A DNA stretch of 64,000 nucleotides from Ruminococcus flavefaciens AE3010 (GCF_000526795.1 NZ_JAGT01000001.1:643001-707000); one strand, 5' to 3'. Shown: positions 1 to 8,234, counted from the first letter of the stretch. Notes: generated by a model not told the origin, from the sequence alone. A program made the numbers and translations.

Positions 1-132
1 ACGTGCCATTTCTCTCCTGATCTTCGTCTTTTCCGCAAATCTCTTTGAGCTGGTTGAAACTGTTTTTGCCCCGCGCTCAACAGACTCACCGACTTTTTCT
101 GCAAAATCCTTTACTGAATCCACAAATCCCAT
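1..132 (-). CDS. Unrecognised small protein, N-terminal part only
   Basis: An ATG at 132 is preceded by an AGGAGG ribosome site (about 141-146 on the minus strand) and opens a frame that runs without a stop off the left edge of the window. The 44 visible residues begin MGFVDSVKDFAEKVGESVER and are rich in Lys, Glu, Ser and Ala, which suggests an amphipathic helix; no signal peptide or membrane segment is visible. It starts 37 bases after the end of the nucleoside phosphorylase gene on the same strand, so it may be co-transcribed with it. I do not recognise the family from this fragment. The excellent ribosome site and spacing are the main evidence that it is a real gene. Confidence 0.6.
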   Translation of the reverse strand, partial: MGFVDSVKDFAEKVGESVERGAKTVSTSSKRFAEKTKIRREMAR

Positions 133-169
133 ATTTTAGACCTCCTGTAATGTGTTTATATGATTTTTA

Positions 170-1444
170 TCATGTATAACTCGGTTTTTCGGTTATTTTA
201 AATTTTACTGCATTCAAAGCTCTTACCGCTGCATCGGAGAAATCGCTGCAAACTGTAGAGTACAGAGTCATTATTATATCATCGGCGGCAAGCTGATCTC
301 CAACGCTGCAATTCATGACTATACCTGCGCTCATGTCGATCTTATCGGTCTTGTTCAGTCTTCCGGCACCAAGCAGAAGTGAAGTCATTCCCAGCTCCTC
401 ACAGTTGAAGCCCAGTATCTTCATGCCCTTTGTAGCTCTGATCTCATATTTAAGAAGAGGCTGAGGAAGCAGTGAAGTATCATCACATATCTTTTCATTT
501 CCGCCCTGCAGCCTGATAGTCTCGCGCAGAACATCGAGAGCCTTGCCCGACGAAACAGCGTTCTCAGCCATTCTTATGCATTCCTCGTTTGTTCCTTTGC
601 CTGCAAGCTCCAGAAGATCAGCTGAAAGCTCGATGCAAACATCATAAAGAGTGCCTTTTATCTTTCCCTGAAGAAGCTCTATGGCTTCCTTGACCTCAAG
701 AGCATTTCCTATATTCTTTCCGAGAGGAACATTCATATCTGTAACAACAGCCTTGCACTTCTTGCCTGCTGATCTACCTGCTTTTTCCATGAGTACAGCA
801 AGCTTTTCGGCGTCTTCTTTGGTCTTCATAAAAGCACCTGTACCGTATTTTACGTCAAGTACAAGACAATCCGCATTCATGGCAAGCTTTTTGCTCATTA
901 TACTTGCACATATCAGCGGTATACTGTCCACTGTACCTGTTGCGTTTCTAAGGGCATACATTTTTTTATCTGCCGGACAAAGCGCTCCTGTCTGAGAGAT
1001 AATTGAAAAACCCGTCTTTTTAAGGATAGCTTCAAACTCTCCGAGAGGCAGATCGGTCCTGTAGCCCTCAATGCTTTCGAGCTTGTCGATAGTTCCTCCT
1101 GTATGTCCCAAGCCGCGTCCTGACATTTTTGCCATGCATACGCCGCAGGCTGCAACTATAGGTCCTATGATAAGAGATGTTTTATCGCCAACTCCTCCTG
1201 TACTGTGCTTGTCCACAGTGAAAGGGATATTCAGCCTGAGAACATCTCCGCTGTCACGCATCGCCGCAGTAAGTGCAAAAGTCTCTTTTTCGGTAAGTCC
1301 GTTAAGACATACTGCCATAAGCCATGCAGACATCTGATAATCGGGTATCTCGCCGTCAGTATAATTTTTTACGAGCCACGCGATCTCTTCTTCATTCAGT
1401 TCCTGTGATTTTTTGGTTTTGTTGATAATATCGATGATGTTCAT
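170..1444 (-). CDS. pdp: Pyrimidine-nucleoside phosphorylase (thymidine phosphorylase family)
   Basis: This 424-residue protein belongs to the thymidine/pyrimidine-nucleoside phosphorylase family, which cleaves pyrimidine nucleosides with phosphate to give the free base and (deoxy)ribose 1-phosphate in cytosolic nucleoside salvage. Family hallmarks are the phosphate-binding stretch DKHSTGGVGDKTSL near residues 80-93, the KMSGRGLGHTGGTIDKLES signature near residue 110, and the typical length of about 430 residues. The start is the ATG at 1444 because AGGAGG lies 6 bases upstream; the frame stays open further upstream but has no ribosome site there. A promoter at 1465-1493 serves it. Whether it prefers thymidine (deoA) or also uses uridine (pdp) cannot be decided by eye; the Clostridia/Bacilli setting favours Pdp. 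Confidence 0.93.
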   Translation of the reverse strand: MNIIDIINKTKKSQELNEEEIAWLVKNYTDGEIPDYQMSAWLMAVCLNGLTEKETFALTAAMRDSGDVLRLNIPFTVDKHSTGGVGDKTSLIIGPIVAACGVCMAKMSGRGLGHTGGTIDKLESIEGYRTDLPLGEFEAILKKTGFSIISQTGALCPADKKMYALRNATGTVDSIPLICASIMSKKLAMNADCLVLDVKYGTGAFMKTKEDAEKLAVLMEKAGRSAGKKCKAVVTDMNVPLGKNIGNALEVKEAIELLQGKIKGTLYDVCIELSADLLELAGKGTNEECIRMAENAVSSGKALDVLRETIRLQGGNEKICDDTSLLPQPLLKYEIRATKGMKILGFNCEELGMTSLLLGAGRLNKTDKIDMSAGIVMNCSVGDQLAADDIIMTLYSTVCSDFSDAAVRALNAVKFKITEKPSYT

Positions 1445-1464
1445 AATCCACCTCCTATACATAT

Positions 1465-1493
1465 ATTTTACCATAACACTCATAATAATACAA
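1465..1493 (-). promoter_or_regulatory. Sigma-A type promoter for the nucleoside phosphorylase
   Basis: On the minus strand TTGTAT (1493-1488) and TAAAAT (1470-1465) are separated by 17 bases and lie about 20 bases upstream of the ATG at 1444. This gives the phosphorylase a start site separate from the small-gene cluster upstream. Confidence 0.6.
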
Positions 1494-1520
1494 TAGTTTT
1501 TGTGAAATAAGCCCTTGAAT

Positions 1521-1775
1521 TTACAAAAAATTCATTATTACAATAAAAGCTACAAAAGGTGCTCCAAGTATGAGGCTGCCAAGAATATTAAAAAGATTCA
1601 GAGGGATATCCGTTCCGAATAATGGTCCATATTTATTGACGATAAACAGCGCAGCTCCGCCTGTAAATGCTCCTATGAAAAAGGAAAGCATCTTTTTCTG
1701 ACGTCTGATGTAATATATTATCATTACAGCAGCAATGGCTCCGCAAAAAATTTTGAACAGCATTTCAGTATCCAT
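1521..1775 (-). CDS. BofA-like small membrane protein
   Basis: An 84-residue protein with three hydrophobic stretches and a C-terminal block NLFNILGSLILGAPFVAF that matches the pattern of the pro-sigma-K processing inhibitor BofA (an N, a hydrophobic run, then LG-P). In Bacillus BofA holds the SpoIVFB protease inactive in the forespore membrane; many BofA-family proteins in Clostridia have no tested role. The ATG at 1775 is chosen over the in-frame TTG at 1790 because a GAGAGG ribosome site sits just upstream of it. It follows the neighbouring gene ending at 1787 after 11 bases and is the last gene of a four-gene cluster. The family call rests on the C-terminal motif only. Confidence 0.6.
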   Translation of the reverse strand: MDTEMLFKIFCGAIAAVMIIYYIRRQKKMLSFFIGAFTGGAALFIVNKYGPLFGTDIPLNLFNILGSLILGAPFVAFIVIMNFL

Positions 1776-1786
1776 AATTTTACCTC

Positions 1787-2095
1787 TCAAATAAGTATAT
1801 ATCCAAGCGCGATGATAAGCTTTATGTCTGCACCCTCCTTGATAAGCAGGTAGAGTATCACAGCTACAAGAAGCTTGTCACTGTCTATGCCGCCATCAAG
1901 AAATTCATCGATCAAATTGCTGAATAAGGCACTTTTCTCACTTTTACTCTCCGACTGCTCTTTCACAGGAGGCGGGGCATCACATTCTCTGATATCAGGA
2001 GGCAGGTCAGCAGCGGCATTGTGACCTTTGCAATGATACAGATTCACGCATTCCCTATCTTTTCTCTTGTTTGAAAAATCTCCGTATACCGCCAT
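1787..2095 (-). CDS. Unknown protein with hydrophobic C-terminus
   Basis: A 102-residue protein with a charged, proline-containing N-terminal half (MAVYGDFSNKRKDRE...) and a C-terminal segment of about 30 hydrophobic residues (LLVAVILYLLIKEGADIKLI) that may lie in or on the membrane. The ATG at 2095 is selected because GGGAGG lies just upstream; the longer frame would overlap the preceding gene. It begins 17 bases after the end of that gene and is followed within 11 bases by the BofA-like gene, so the four genes 2707-1521 look like one operon. I do not recognise a function. Confidence 0.6.
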   Translation of the reverse strand: MAVYGDFSNKRKDRECVNLYHCKGHNAAADLPPDIRECDAPPPVKEQSESKSEKSALFSNLIDEFLDGGIDSDKLLVAVILYLLIKEGADIKLIIALGYILI

Positions 2096-2112
2096 TAACT
2101 CGCCTCCCTTCT

Positions 2113-2457
2113 TTAAATAAGCTCCTGCAAAAGACCGCTTCCCTTTGCAATGTTCCATATTGCCAGAAGCTTAAGAAGCTTTATGGCTTTATCTACACGT
2201 TTTTGCTTTTCTTCGCCAAGATGAGGCTTCAGTGCCAGCAGCAGATCGGCGTTTCTGTCCTGCTTTGAGGCTTCGCCGATAAGACTTGTAAGCTTCAGCA
2301 TAGAAGCTATATCAGGCTGATCTTCAGGAACCGCATTCTCCGCTTTCGCTTCGTTTTTATCGCTGTCTGTGACCAGCATTTGTGCTAGCTCTGAAAGCTG
2401 TTTAACGCTTTCCTCATCTGACAGAATCTCGCTGATTCTGCTCATTATGTCGTCCAT
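2113..2457 (-). CDS. Unknown helical protein of the small-gene cluster
   Basis: A 114-residue, mostly helical protein starting MDDIMSRISEILSDEESVKQ. It has two Leu-rich helices (around residues 50-65 and 90-112) separated by a charged linker, and no signal peptide. The stop codon of the preceding gene (2459-2461) is one base away from this ATG, which argues for translational coupling and so for a working pair. The ribosome site is weak by itself. No family was recognised. Confidence 0.6.
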   Translation of the reverse strand: MDDIMSRISEILSDEESVKQLSELAQMLVTDSDKNEAKAENAVPEDQPDIASMLKLTSLIGEASKQDRNADLLLALKPHLGEEKQKRVDKAIKLLKLLAIWNIAKGSGLLQELI

Positions 2458-2458
2458 T

Positions 2459-2707
2459 TTATTTCTTTCCGCCTGACAGCTTTTCGTACAGTGCTTTTGC
2501 CTGCGGTGTGCTCATCATTTTTTCAACAATTTTGGGATTGTTAACTGCCTGTTGAAATCTTGCAGCATCATTCCTGTTCATAGCCGAAAGCGCACTGTCG
2601 AACTTCCCCTCTTCAAGCTCGGCCCGTAATTTATCGGATGGCACACCGATCTTCTTGCTTATAACATTGAGAAGTCCCGATACCTTGTTTGAGTCGATAT
2701 TATTCAT
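2459..2707 (-). CDS. Unknown small helical protein, first of the cluster
   Basis: An 82-residue protein (MNNIDSNKVSGLLNVISKKI...) with a region near residues 25-70 that looks like repeated short helices, including FDSALSAMNRNDAARFQQAV. The ATG at 2707 is preceded by GGAGG with 6 bases spacing, better than the longer in-frame start at 2737. It heads the cluster of four minus-strand genes. Nothing in the sequence points to a catalytic role; a structural or scaffolding role is possible but not shown. Confidence 0.62.
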   Translation of the reverse strand: MNNIDSNKVSGLLNVISKKIGVPSDKLRAELEEGKFDSALSAMNRNDAARFQQAVNNPKIVEKMMSTPQAKALYEKLSGGKK

Positions 2708-2837
2708 AGCTGCCTCCATAAAACATGATATATACAATAATATATTGTATTTAATGATAAAATATGTTTTGTATGCTCGTAGCTACCGCATTTTTGCGAT
2801 TTTAACAAACAAGCCCATATTTTTTTGATAATACCTG

Positions 2838-2866
2838 TTGATTTTTTCAAAAAATTATGTTATAAT
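2838..2866 (+). promoter_or_regulatory. Sigma-A type promoter for the phosphodiesterase
   Basis: TTGATT (2838-2843) and TATAAT (2861-2866) are separated by 17 bases, 30 bases upstream of the TTG start at 2896. Confidence 0.7.
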
Positions 2867-2895
2867 ATGGTATAAACTTCTTAGGAGGGATATAT

Positions 2896-3381
2896 TTGCG
2901 CATTGTTGTAATATCAGACACACACGGTAATTCTTATGCTCTTGAAAGTGTTATTATGCGAAATACTGACGCAGACTGGATATTCCATCTCGGTGACGGT
3001 GAACGCGAGCTTGATAATTTCATCCTGTCACATCAGAGATTAGCTCCTAAGATAATCCATGTTGCAGGAAACTGCGACTTTGACAGTATCAGCGAGGACT
3101 ATTTCGTACTGCCGCTTATAAGCCATAAGATACTTGCCACACACGGTCATCTTTACGGTGTCGGAGGTTCTCTTGACAAACTTAAAGCTCTTGCTGCTGC
3201 CAACGAATGTGATATAATCCTTTTCGGACATACTCACGAGCGCTATCAAAGCTACGAGGACGGATTCTATATTATGAATCCCGGAAGCGCTTCTATCCCA
3301 CGCGACGGCAGCAAACCGTCATTCGGTCATATCGACATCACTCCGGAGGGCGATGTCATAACCAATATTGTCAATGTCTGA
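2896..3381 (+). CDS. Metallophosphoesterase, YfcE/MJ0936 type
   Basis: This 161-residue protein has the compact calcineurin-like phosphoesterase fold of the YfcE/MJ0936 group: the metal ligands fall in SDTHGN (residues 7-12), HLGDGE (31-36), the GNCD block (58-61), THGH (about 84-87) and FGHTHE (about 111-116), followed by NPGSAS. Such enzymes hydrolyse phosphodiesters with two divalent metal ions in the cytosol; the natural substrate is usually unknown. The start is a TTG at 2896, supported by AGGAGG eight bases upstream and by the MRIVVISDTHGN N-terminus typical of the family. The gene stands alone with its own promoter. Confidence 0.9.
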   Translation: MRIVVISDTHGNSYALESVIMRNTDADWIFHLGDGERELDNFILSHQRLAPKIIHVAGNCDFDSISEDYFVLPLISHKILATHGHLYGVGGSLDKLKALAAANECDIILFGHTHERYQSYEDGFYIMNPGSASIPRDGSKPSFGHIDITPEGDVITNIVNV

Positions 3382-3431
3382 TATTCCCTGCTTATATTTT
3401 ATGCGTTTACTTCATTATTGTTACATAAAAA

Positions 3432-3457
3432 ATCCCCTGAACCTCAGTTCAGGGGAT
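3432..3457. terminator. Shared hairpin terminator
   Basis: An 11-bp perfect stem (3432-3442 with 3447-3457) closes a 4-base loop. Read on the minus strand it is followed by TTTTTT, so it terminates the anti-sigma gene ending at 3467; on the plus strand the U-tract is weaker but it may also end the phosphodiesterase transcript. Confidence 0.8.
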
Positions 3458-3466
3458 AATTTTATA

Positions 3467-4834
3467 TCATTCATCGGGATGAGTTTCTTTCCATATAACA
3501 CTGGGACGCTTTAATGTTTCGTCAAAATCTTTAAGTCTCTTTAAATTAACATTTGAAAGCGTTACCGTGTTATAATCAATATCTGCTTCGATCTCGGCGG
3601 CGTCAACATCTGCCATATCGTGAAGAACAGCATGTATCCTTGCGGTCTTATTTTCAAAGTCATAATCACTGATCTCAAGAGAGGTCAATACAGGACGTCT
3701 TGCAGTAGATTTATCATATTCTTCGCCAAGATTAATGTCGTCATATTCGTGATCCTCCATAACATAGCACTGTACTGCAATATATGTCAGATACTCCGGC
3801 TGTGCGCCGGTTTCGACGCGCTCTATCTTCCACTCGCCGTTTTCACGAACAAGTGTAAACAGTATTTCAGCTCCGTATTTTGCATTATCTCCGTAATAAT
3901 AGTTTTCCATAACATAACGCGAAATAACGCACTTATCTTCTTCTGCACTTATGACCATTGGTTCGGTAGAATACTTTATTTTGTCTCTTTCAGTCGAAAA
4001 CTTTGAAATATAAAGTTCGCCGTTATAATCAATGTAGTTTGCAATATGCAGAGCAAAAGCTTCCTCATCGACCGCGTCATCATCTCTGTTGCCTGAAGGA
4101 CGCAGATCAACATTGCTTCCTACTTCAAATTTGCTAACATCGCCGCCGAGCCAGTTCACCATACCGCAGCCGTCAAGAGCAAATGCATTCTTAAAGCTCT
4201 CGGGCATATCATAGTATTGATCTGTTGTATCATCAAATATTCTTGATGCAAGAGATTTTTTATAGTATTCGTAAATATCCTGACAGCTGTGGAAGCGCTG
4301 GTCTGTGACCTTATAGAAAGACTTTTCATAGCCGTAATTGTTTGTCCATTCTTCATCGGAACTGTCAACGATATTAAAGGAAATGGCTGAATTGGTGTCA
4401 TATTCCACATCTCCGTAAACAAGAACATTCAATTCGTCCAGATAGCTGTCTGTAAGCTCTCTTGCGATCACATCATAATCATATTCAGCATCGGCTTCGG
4501 TCTGAGCAGGCTCCTCGGCTATCTCGGTTTCTACTTCGGCAGTTGTTTTTTCCTCGCTTACCTCAGCAAGCTGCTGGGCATTCCTGCTGTTCCTATGAAG
4601 CAGCACTCCCGTAGTACCTATACCGCCCACAAGTATCGCACAAGCTGCCGCAATGCTTATATAGCGTGTAATGCTGCTTCCGCGGCGCACCTCGACGCCT
4701 GATACGTTTTCGGTATACTCATTTGTATTCAACTTTATTTTGTTCTCACGTTTACTCATATCAAGTACCTCTTTTCTTAACCGCTCATCAGGTGTCAAGC
4801 GGTCCGTTACTTTTTTATAATTATTAATATTCAT
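3467..4834 (-). CDS. Membrane-anchored anti-sigma-like protein
   Basis: A 455-residue protein whose start overlaps the stop of the ECF sigma gene by four bases (ATGA), the usual sign of a sigma/anti-sigma pair. The first 55 residues are charged and cytosolic, then one membrane segment follows (YISIAAACAILVGGIGTTG, about residues 58-76), then a Glu-rich linker and about 350 extracytoplasmic residues rich in Asp, Glu and Tyr. By analogy with such pairs the N-terminal part would hold the sigma factor until a signal reaches the outer domain. The outer domain is not one I recognise. No zinc-anti-sigma HxxxCxxC motif is seen, so the anti-sigma role rests on gene order and topology. Confidence 0.7.
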   Translation of the reverse strand: MNINNYKKVTDRLTPDERLRKEVLDMSKRENKIKLNTNEYTENVSGVEVRRGSSITRYISIAAACAILVGGIGTTGVLLHRNSRNAQQLAEVSEEKTTAEVETEIAEEPAQTEADAEYDYDVIARELTDSYLDELNVLVYGDVEYDTNSAISFNIVDSSDEEWTNNYGYEKSFYKVTDQRFHSCQDIYEYYKKSLASRIFDDTTDQYYDMPESFKNAFALDGCGMVNWLGGDVSKFEVGSNVDLRPSGNRDDDAVDEEAFALHIANYIDYNGELYISKFSTERDKIKYSTEPMVISAEEDKCVISRYVMENYYYGDNAKYGAEILFTLVRENGEWKIERVETGAQPEYLTYIAVQCYVMEDHEYDDINLGEEYDKSTARRPVLTSLEISDYDFENKTARIHAVLHDMADVDAAEIEADIDYNTVTLSNVNLKRLKDFDETLKRPSVIWKETHPDE

Positions 4835-5313
4835 AGTTGGAGCTCCTTTCCAAGAATTTCTTTAAGCTTTTTACGTGCACGGAACAGCTGGGTCTGTACA
4901 GCAGTTTCCCTGCTGCCTGTTATAGCGCTTATCTCCTTTATGGAGTATTCCTCATAGTAAAAGAGATGGATCACTGTTCTGTATTTCTGCGGAAGGGACA
5001 TTACAGCGCGGTAGACCTCGCTTTCCTCAGGAGTTTCATATACAAGGCTTGCCTCTTCAAGAGGTATCAACGTCAGAGAATACTTGTACCGCAATGAACG
5101 GAACATATCCCTGCATTTGTTCACAGTGACCTTTAGAAGCCAGCTCTTCTCTTTTGTTTCTTCATCGAATACTATATCTATGGAGAAACGCTTGATAAAG
5201 ACCTCCTGCATTATATCCTCGGCATCTGCCTTGTTCTTGCAGTAGGCAAATGCCATACGATATACGGCATTGCTGTATTTATCGTAAATTTCAGCCATTT
5301 TTTCTGAATCCAT
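4831..5313 (-). CDS. ECF-type RNA polymerase sigma factor
   Basis: A 160-residue sigma-70 family protein of the ECF size. Region 2 is visible at residues 5-75 (YDKYSNAVYRMAFAY..., then ADAEDIMQEVF), and region 4 at residues 105-155 with LPQKYRTVIHLFYYEEYS followed by the helix-turn-helix IKEISAITGSRETAVQTQL. Region 3 is absent, as expected for ECF factors. It would direct RNA polymerase to a small regulon, probably including its own operon, when released by the membrane protein encoded immediately downstream with a 4-base overlap. No -35/-10 of the housekeeping type was seen upstream, which fits autoregulation but does not prove it. Confidence 0.92.
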   Translation of the reverse strand: MDSEKMAEIYDKYSNAVYRMAFAYCKNKADAEDIMQEVFIKRFSIDIVFDEETKEKSWLLKVTVNKCRDMFRSLRYKYSLTLIPLEEASLVYETPEESEVYRAVMSLPQKYRTVIHLFYYEEYSIKEISAITGSRETAVQTQLFRARKKLKEILGKELQL

Positions 5314-5388
5314 TGTTCGCTCCTTTTTTTGAAGTACTTCATATGTAAAACGAAATAAATGTATGAAATATCACACAAAAAATAAAAA

Positions 5389-5405
5389 CGGCGCAAAATG
5401 CGCCG
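5389..5405 (-). terminator. Hairpin terminator after the DUF624 gene
   Basis: A GC-rich 7-bp stem (5389-5395 with 5399-5405) with a 3-base loop. On the minus strand it is followed by GTTTTTATTTTTT, a good U-tract, six bases past the end of the DUF624-like gene. Confidence 0.8.
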
Positions 5406-5410
5406 AATTA

Positions 5411-6334
5411 TTATGATATTCTCTTTCCTTTTCCCTTTGTACGCTTTTCAATAGGCTTTTCCTTGCCGCCCATATCCTCAAAGATACGCTCCTCATCGTC
5501 GGCAGTATCGTCAACAAGCTCGGGATTTATCTCGCCGATGCTTGTATAGTAAGGATTGATAACATATTTCTGTATAACGGGATAGCTTATAAAGCAGCTA
5601 AAAAGACACAGGAATGCCGCAGGAAAAAACGGCATAAGAAGCATAAATACAGGAAATACAAAGAACAGCAATACTCCCATAAGAGCAAATGTGAGCAAGG
5701 ATACGATAAAGATCAAGAAATTCTGCTTCAGTGCAACAAAAGCAAGGGCAAATGAATTCTTTATAAGATTTTTCAGAGACAGCGTGGTCGCTATCATCAT
5801 CGGGAAAATATAATAGTTCATTATGATAATTACAAGGAACAGGCTGAAAGCTATCACCATAGGTATGTATATGGCTTTTGAGCCTGTTTGCTTGGCAATT
5901 GCTGGATAAACCTGCAAAGATGAAAATGCGGATGCAAATACCACACAGTCAATAAAGCCAACGATAGCCGCATTTTTGAAGTTGCTCTTGAAAGCGCTCC
6001 AGAAATCGCGCCAGATAAATGCAGGCTTCTCGATAACAAATGACTTTATTACCTTGGTCATTCCTGCTGTAGCAGGTCCGATAAGAACTGCAAAAGCAGC
6101 TAATAAAACTCCTGCGGATATTACAAAGCCGTAGTAGCTGTTTTTGAAGATGGCAAGTGCCAATAAGATCAAAAGAAAAGGCAGGAAGAATAACATATAC
6201 ATAAAGTTAATTGCAAGAAGCTTCCAGAACTTTCTGCCAAGTATATCAAAAAACAATGCTGCACCTTTTTTCTTGGGAGCATGCTTGGATATACCTACTC
6301 CTGCACTGACATAATCCTTGAAAAAAACGCCCAA
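5411..6334 (-). CDS. DUF624 (YesL-like) membrane protein
   Basis: A 307-residue integral membrane protein. After a short basic N-terminus containing KHAPKKKGAALFFDILGRKF, which is typical of DUF624/YesL-family proteins, I see six hydrophobic segments (roughly residues 40-62, 68-92, 130-150, 155-180, 200-220 and 225-260) and a charged C-terminal tail of about 50 residues. The start is a TTG at 6334, placed 7 bases after GGAGG; the frame is open further upstream but without a ribosome site. In other Firmicutes such proteins often sit beside carbohydrate-uptake genes, but their function is unknown. Here it follows the SpoIIM-like gene after 17 bases. Confidence 0.78.
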   Translation of the reverse strand: MGVFFKDYVSAGVGISKHAPKKKGAALFFDILGRKFWKLLAINFMYMLFFLPFLLILLALAIFKNSYYGFVISAGVLLAAFAVLIGPATAGMTKVIKSFVIEKPAFIWRDFWSAFKSNFKNAAIVGFIDCVVFASAFSSLQVYPAIAKQTGSKAIYIPMVIAFSLFLVIIIMNYYIFPMMIATTLSLKNLIKNSFALAFVALKQNFLIFIVSLLTFALMGVLLFFVFPVFMLLMPFFPAAFLCLFSCFISYPVIQKYVINPYYTSIGEINPELVDDTADDEERIFEDMGGKEKPIEKRTKGKGKRIS

Positions 6335-6351
6335 ATAAATTCCTCCGTTTA

Positions 6352-6939
6352 CTATCTGCACACAGAACCATAGAGATATAATACAGCTCCGTCAGCCGCA
6401 GAAATAAATATTGAAAAAATAAAAAGTACTATATATCTCAGACAGTAAAGCTTAAAGCTTATACTGTTTTCACCGCTGTCGTATCTGTTCATACAGAACG
6501 CAAGGATAGACCTTGAATTACGTGCTGATTCCCTAATAGATACCGCAGCGATAAATGCCGCTGATGCCGCTCTTGGCAAAAACGTAATGATAACAGGGAC
6601 AACGGCTCCTCTGCCGTACATGACATACATAAGACCTGCCGAAACACCGATCCCTATCCCTCTGTATACAAGCAAGGCAAGTCCGCAGGGACGTCCGAAA
6701 GCAAATAGCCCCGTCAAAAAGGCTGCTCCCAGATATAAAAGAAGCGAAACAAGAGTATTCAGTGAATCCCTCATTGAAAAAGTCCGGGTAAAAAGCTGCT
6801 GATTTATCCATACAGAAGCCGAAAGCTGACTTTTTCCTGAGAGGAAAGCTCCTGCCCCAATACCTCCGATAATAAATATCATGTAAAAAAGCAGGCTTGT
6901 CCTGTCTTTTTTAGTGTTGAACGTACTTATCTGTTTCAT
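6352..6939 (-). CDS. SpoIIM-like membrane protein
   Basis: A 195-residue protein with four to five membrane segments. The central block FGRPCGLALLVYRGIGIGVS followed by PVIITFLPRAA resembles the stage II sporulation protein M family, in which a conserved RG-x-G motif lies between membrane segments. In Bacillus SpoIIM works with SpoIID and SpoIIP in peptidoglycan remodelling during engulfment; members outside classical sporulation operons have no assigned role. The start at 6939 lies 9 bases after AAAGGA; two earlier ATG codons overlap that site and are less likely. It is between proC and a DUF624 gene on the same strand. Confidence 0.65.
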   Translation of the reverse strand: MKQISTFNTKKDRTSLLFYMIFIIGGIGAGAFLSGKSQLSASVWINQQLFTRTFSMRDSLNTLVSLLLYLGAAFLTGLFAFGRPCGLALLVYRGIGIGVSAGLMYVMYGRGAVVPVIITFLPRAASAAFIAAVSIRESARNSRSILAFCMNRYDSGENSISFKLYCLRYIVLFIFSIFISAADGAVLYLYGSVCR

Positions 6940-6989
6940 GCACATCATTCCTTTCAAAGAAATATATGCGCATAAAAAGCATTTAAGAC

Positions 6990-7790
6990 TTATTTTGAAA
7001 GCTCGTATGCTCTCTTTGTACAGCTGTCACAGCAATTCTTTACTACTTCTGTAAGATTGCCCTCATAAAGTCTGTCGAGACCAGCAAGAGTAGTTCCTCC
7101 CGGGGAGGATACCATTTTAATAAGCTCGTCGATAGTATATCCCGAATCTGTTATCATCTTTGCAGAACCGATAAGGCTCTGAGTGAAGAGCTCCTCAGCA
7201 GCTGCTTTGTCGATTCCAACTGAAGCTGCATAGTCAATAAAGCCCTTTGCAAAGAGATAGATAAATGCAGGACTGCTTCCATTAATAGCGATTATCTCTT
7301 TCATTTTATCCTTGGAAATAACAGCCGCCTTACCGCATATTTTGAAAATATTAAGCACAACATCGAACTCTTCATCTGTTACGCGCTCGTTTCTTGAAAG
7401 TGCCGATGCTCCCTCACCTAAAAGAAGAGGTGTGTTTGGCATTACAAGAACAACCTTTGCATCGGGAATAGTCTTCTTTGCAATAAATTCGTCGCCGATA
7501 CCTGCTGCAATAGAAATGATAACAGTATCTTTTGTTGTGTGAGCAGATATTGCTTCAAGAACGCCCTCAATTATCTGAGGCTTGACAGCGAGGAAAACAT
7601 ACTTGCAGTTGTCCATTATCTCCTTTTCGGAAGAACAGCCGTTTACGCCGTATTCAGCAAGTGCAGCGAGTTTTTCAGTGCATGGATCAAAAGCAAAAAG
7701 CTTTACTTCAGCACCGAGGCTGCTTGTTGATATGCCTTTCATTATTGCGGTGCCCATGTTGCCTGCACCAATAAAACCTATATTTATCAT
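6990..7790 (-). CDS. proC: Pyrroline-5-carboxylate reductase
   Basis: A 266-residue enzyme that reduces 1-pyrroline-5-carboxylate to L-proline with NAD(P)H, the last step of proline synthesis in the cytosol. The N-terminus shows the Rossmann dinucleotide motif GFIGAGNMGTAI (residues 5-16); VLVMPNTPLLLGEGASAL (about 115-132) and the C-terminal signature MVSSPGGTTLAGLDRLYEG (about 226-244) are diagnostic for the family. The start at 7790 follows AAGGAG by eight bases. It is first in a run of three minus-strand genes (proC, SpoIIM-like, DUF624) with short gaps and carries its own consensus promoter. Confidence 0.96.
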   Translation of the reverse strand: MINIGFIGAGNMGTAIMKGISTSSLGAEVKLFAFDPCTEKLAALAEYGVNGCSSEKEIMDNCKYVFLAVKPQIIEGVLEAISAHTTKDTVIISIAAGIGDEFIAKKTIPDAKVVLVMPNTPLLLGEGASALSRNERVTDEEFDVVLNIFKICGKAAVISKDKMKEIIAINGSSPAFIYLFAKGFIDYAASVGIDKAAAEELFTQSLIGSAKMITDSGYTIDELIKMVSSPGGTTLAGLDRLYEGNLTEVVKNCCDSCTKRAYELSK

Positions 7791-7823
7791 AGCTTTAGCT
7801 CCTTAAATAATAATGCAATATTA

Positions 7824-7852
7824 ATTATACATCACTTTATACAAAAAAGCAA
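7824..7852 (-). promoter_or_regulatory. Sigma-A type promoter for proC
   Basis: On the minus strand TTGCTT (7852-7847) and TATAAT (7829-7824) with a 17-base spacer, 34 bases upstream of the proC ATG. Confidence 0.75.
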
Positions 7853-7902
7853 GTGAAAATTTTGTGATGTTCAATGTAAGCAGGCGTTTTTTGCGACATT
7901 TA

Positions 7903-7931
7903 TTGACTTTTTGAAGCTGCGGTGATAAAAT
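7903..7931 (+). promoter_or_regulatory. Sigma-A type promoter for the small gene and radical SAM gene
   Basis: TTGACT (7903-7908) and TAAAAT (7926-7931) with a 17-base spacer, about 30 bases upstream of the ATG at 7962. Confidence 0.6.
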
Positions 7932-7961
7932 TAGAATATTCAGTCAAAGGGAGACGGTGTT

Positions 7962-8234
7962 ATGGACAGAAAAAAGGCTAAGAAGAACAAAATATCCCGC
8001 TATTCCAACAGCGTTATCTATTATAAGAGCCTTTCCTGCAGAGCAAGCCTTTATGAGGACAGGCTCATAACCGATTACTGCAACAAAAACAGACTTTCCA
8101 AAAGTATATTTCTTGCCGCTGCGGCAATGTACTGTATAAACAATAATATAAGCGCAAAGGAGCTGCTTGACAGCACAACGACTTCCGAAAACTTTGATTT
8201 CAGGGACTACATGGACGATGAATATGATGAATGA
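7962..8234 (+). CDS. Unknown small basic/acidic protein
   Basis: A 90-residue protein with a strongly basic start (MDRKKAKKNKISRYS), a central helical part (about residues 45-65, LSKSIFLAAAAMYCINNN) and an acidic tail ending DDEYDE. No signal peptide or known domain is seen. The ATG at 7962 follows GGGAGA. Its 3' end overlaps the start of the radical SAM gene by about eight bases, so the two are probably made together and it may act with that enzyme; this is inference from position only. Confidence 0.62.
   Translation: MDRKKAKKNKISRYSNSVIYYKSLSCRASLYEDRLITDYCNKNRLSKSIFLAAAAMYCINNNISAKELLDSTTTSENFDFRDYMDDEYDE

Noticed and set aside
913..1155. Minus-strand frame of 80 codons inside the nucleoside phosphorylase gene
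   Set aside because: It is a different frame of a well-recognised enzyme and has no start signals.
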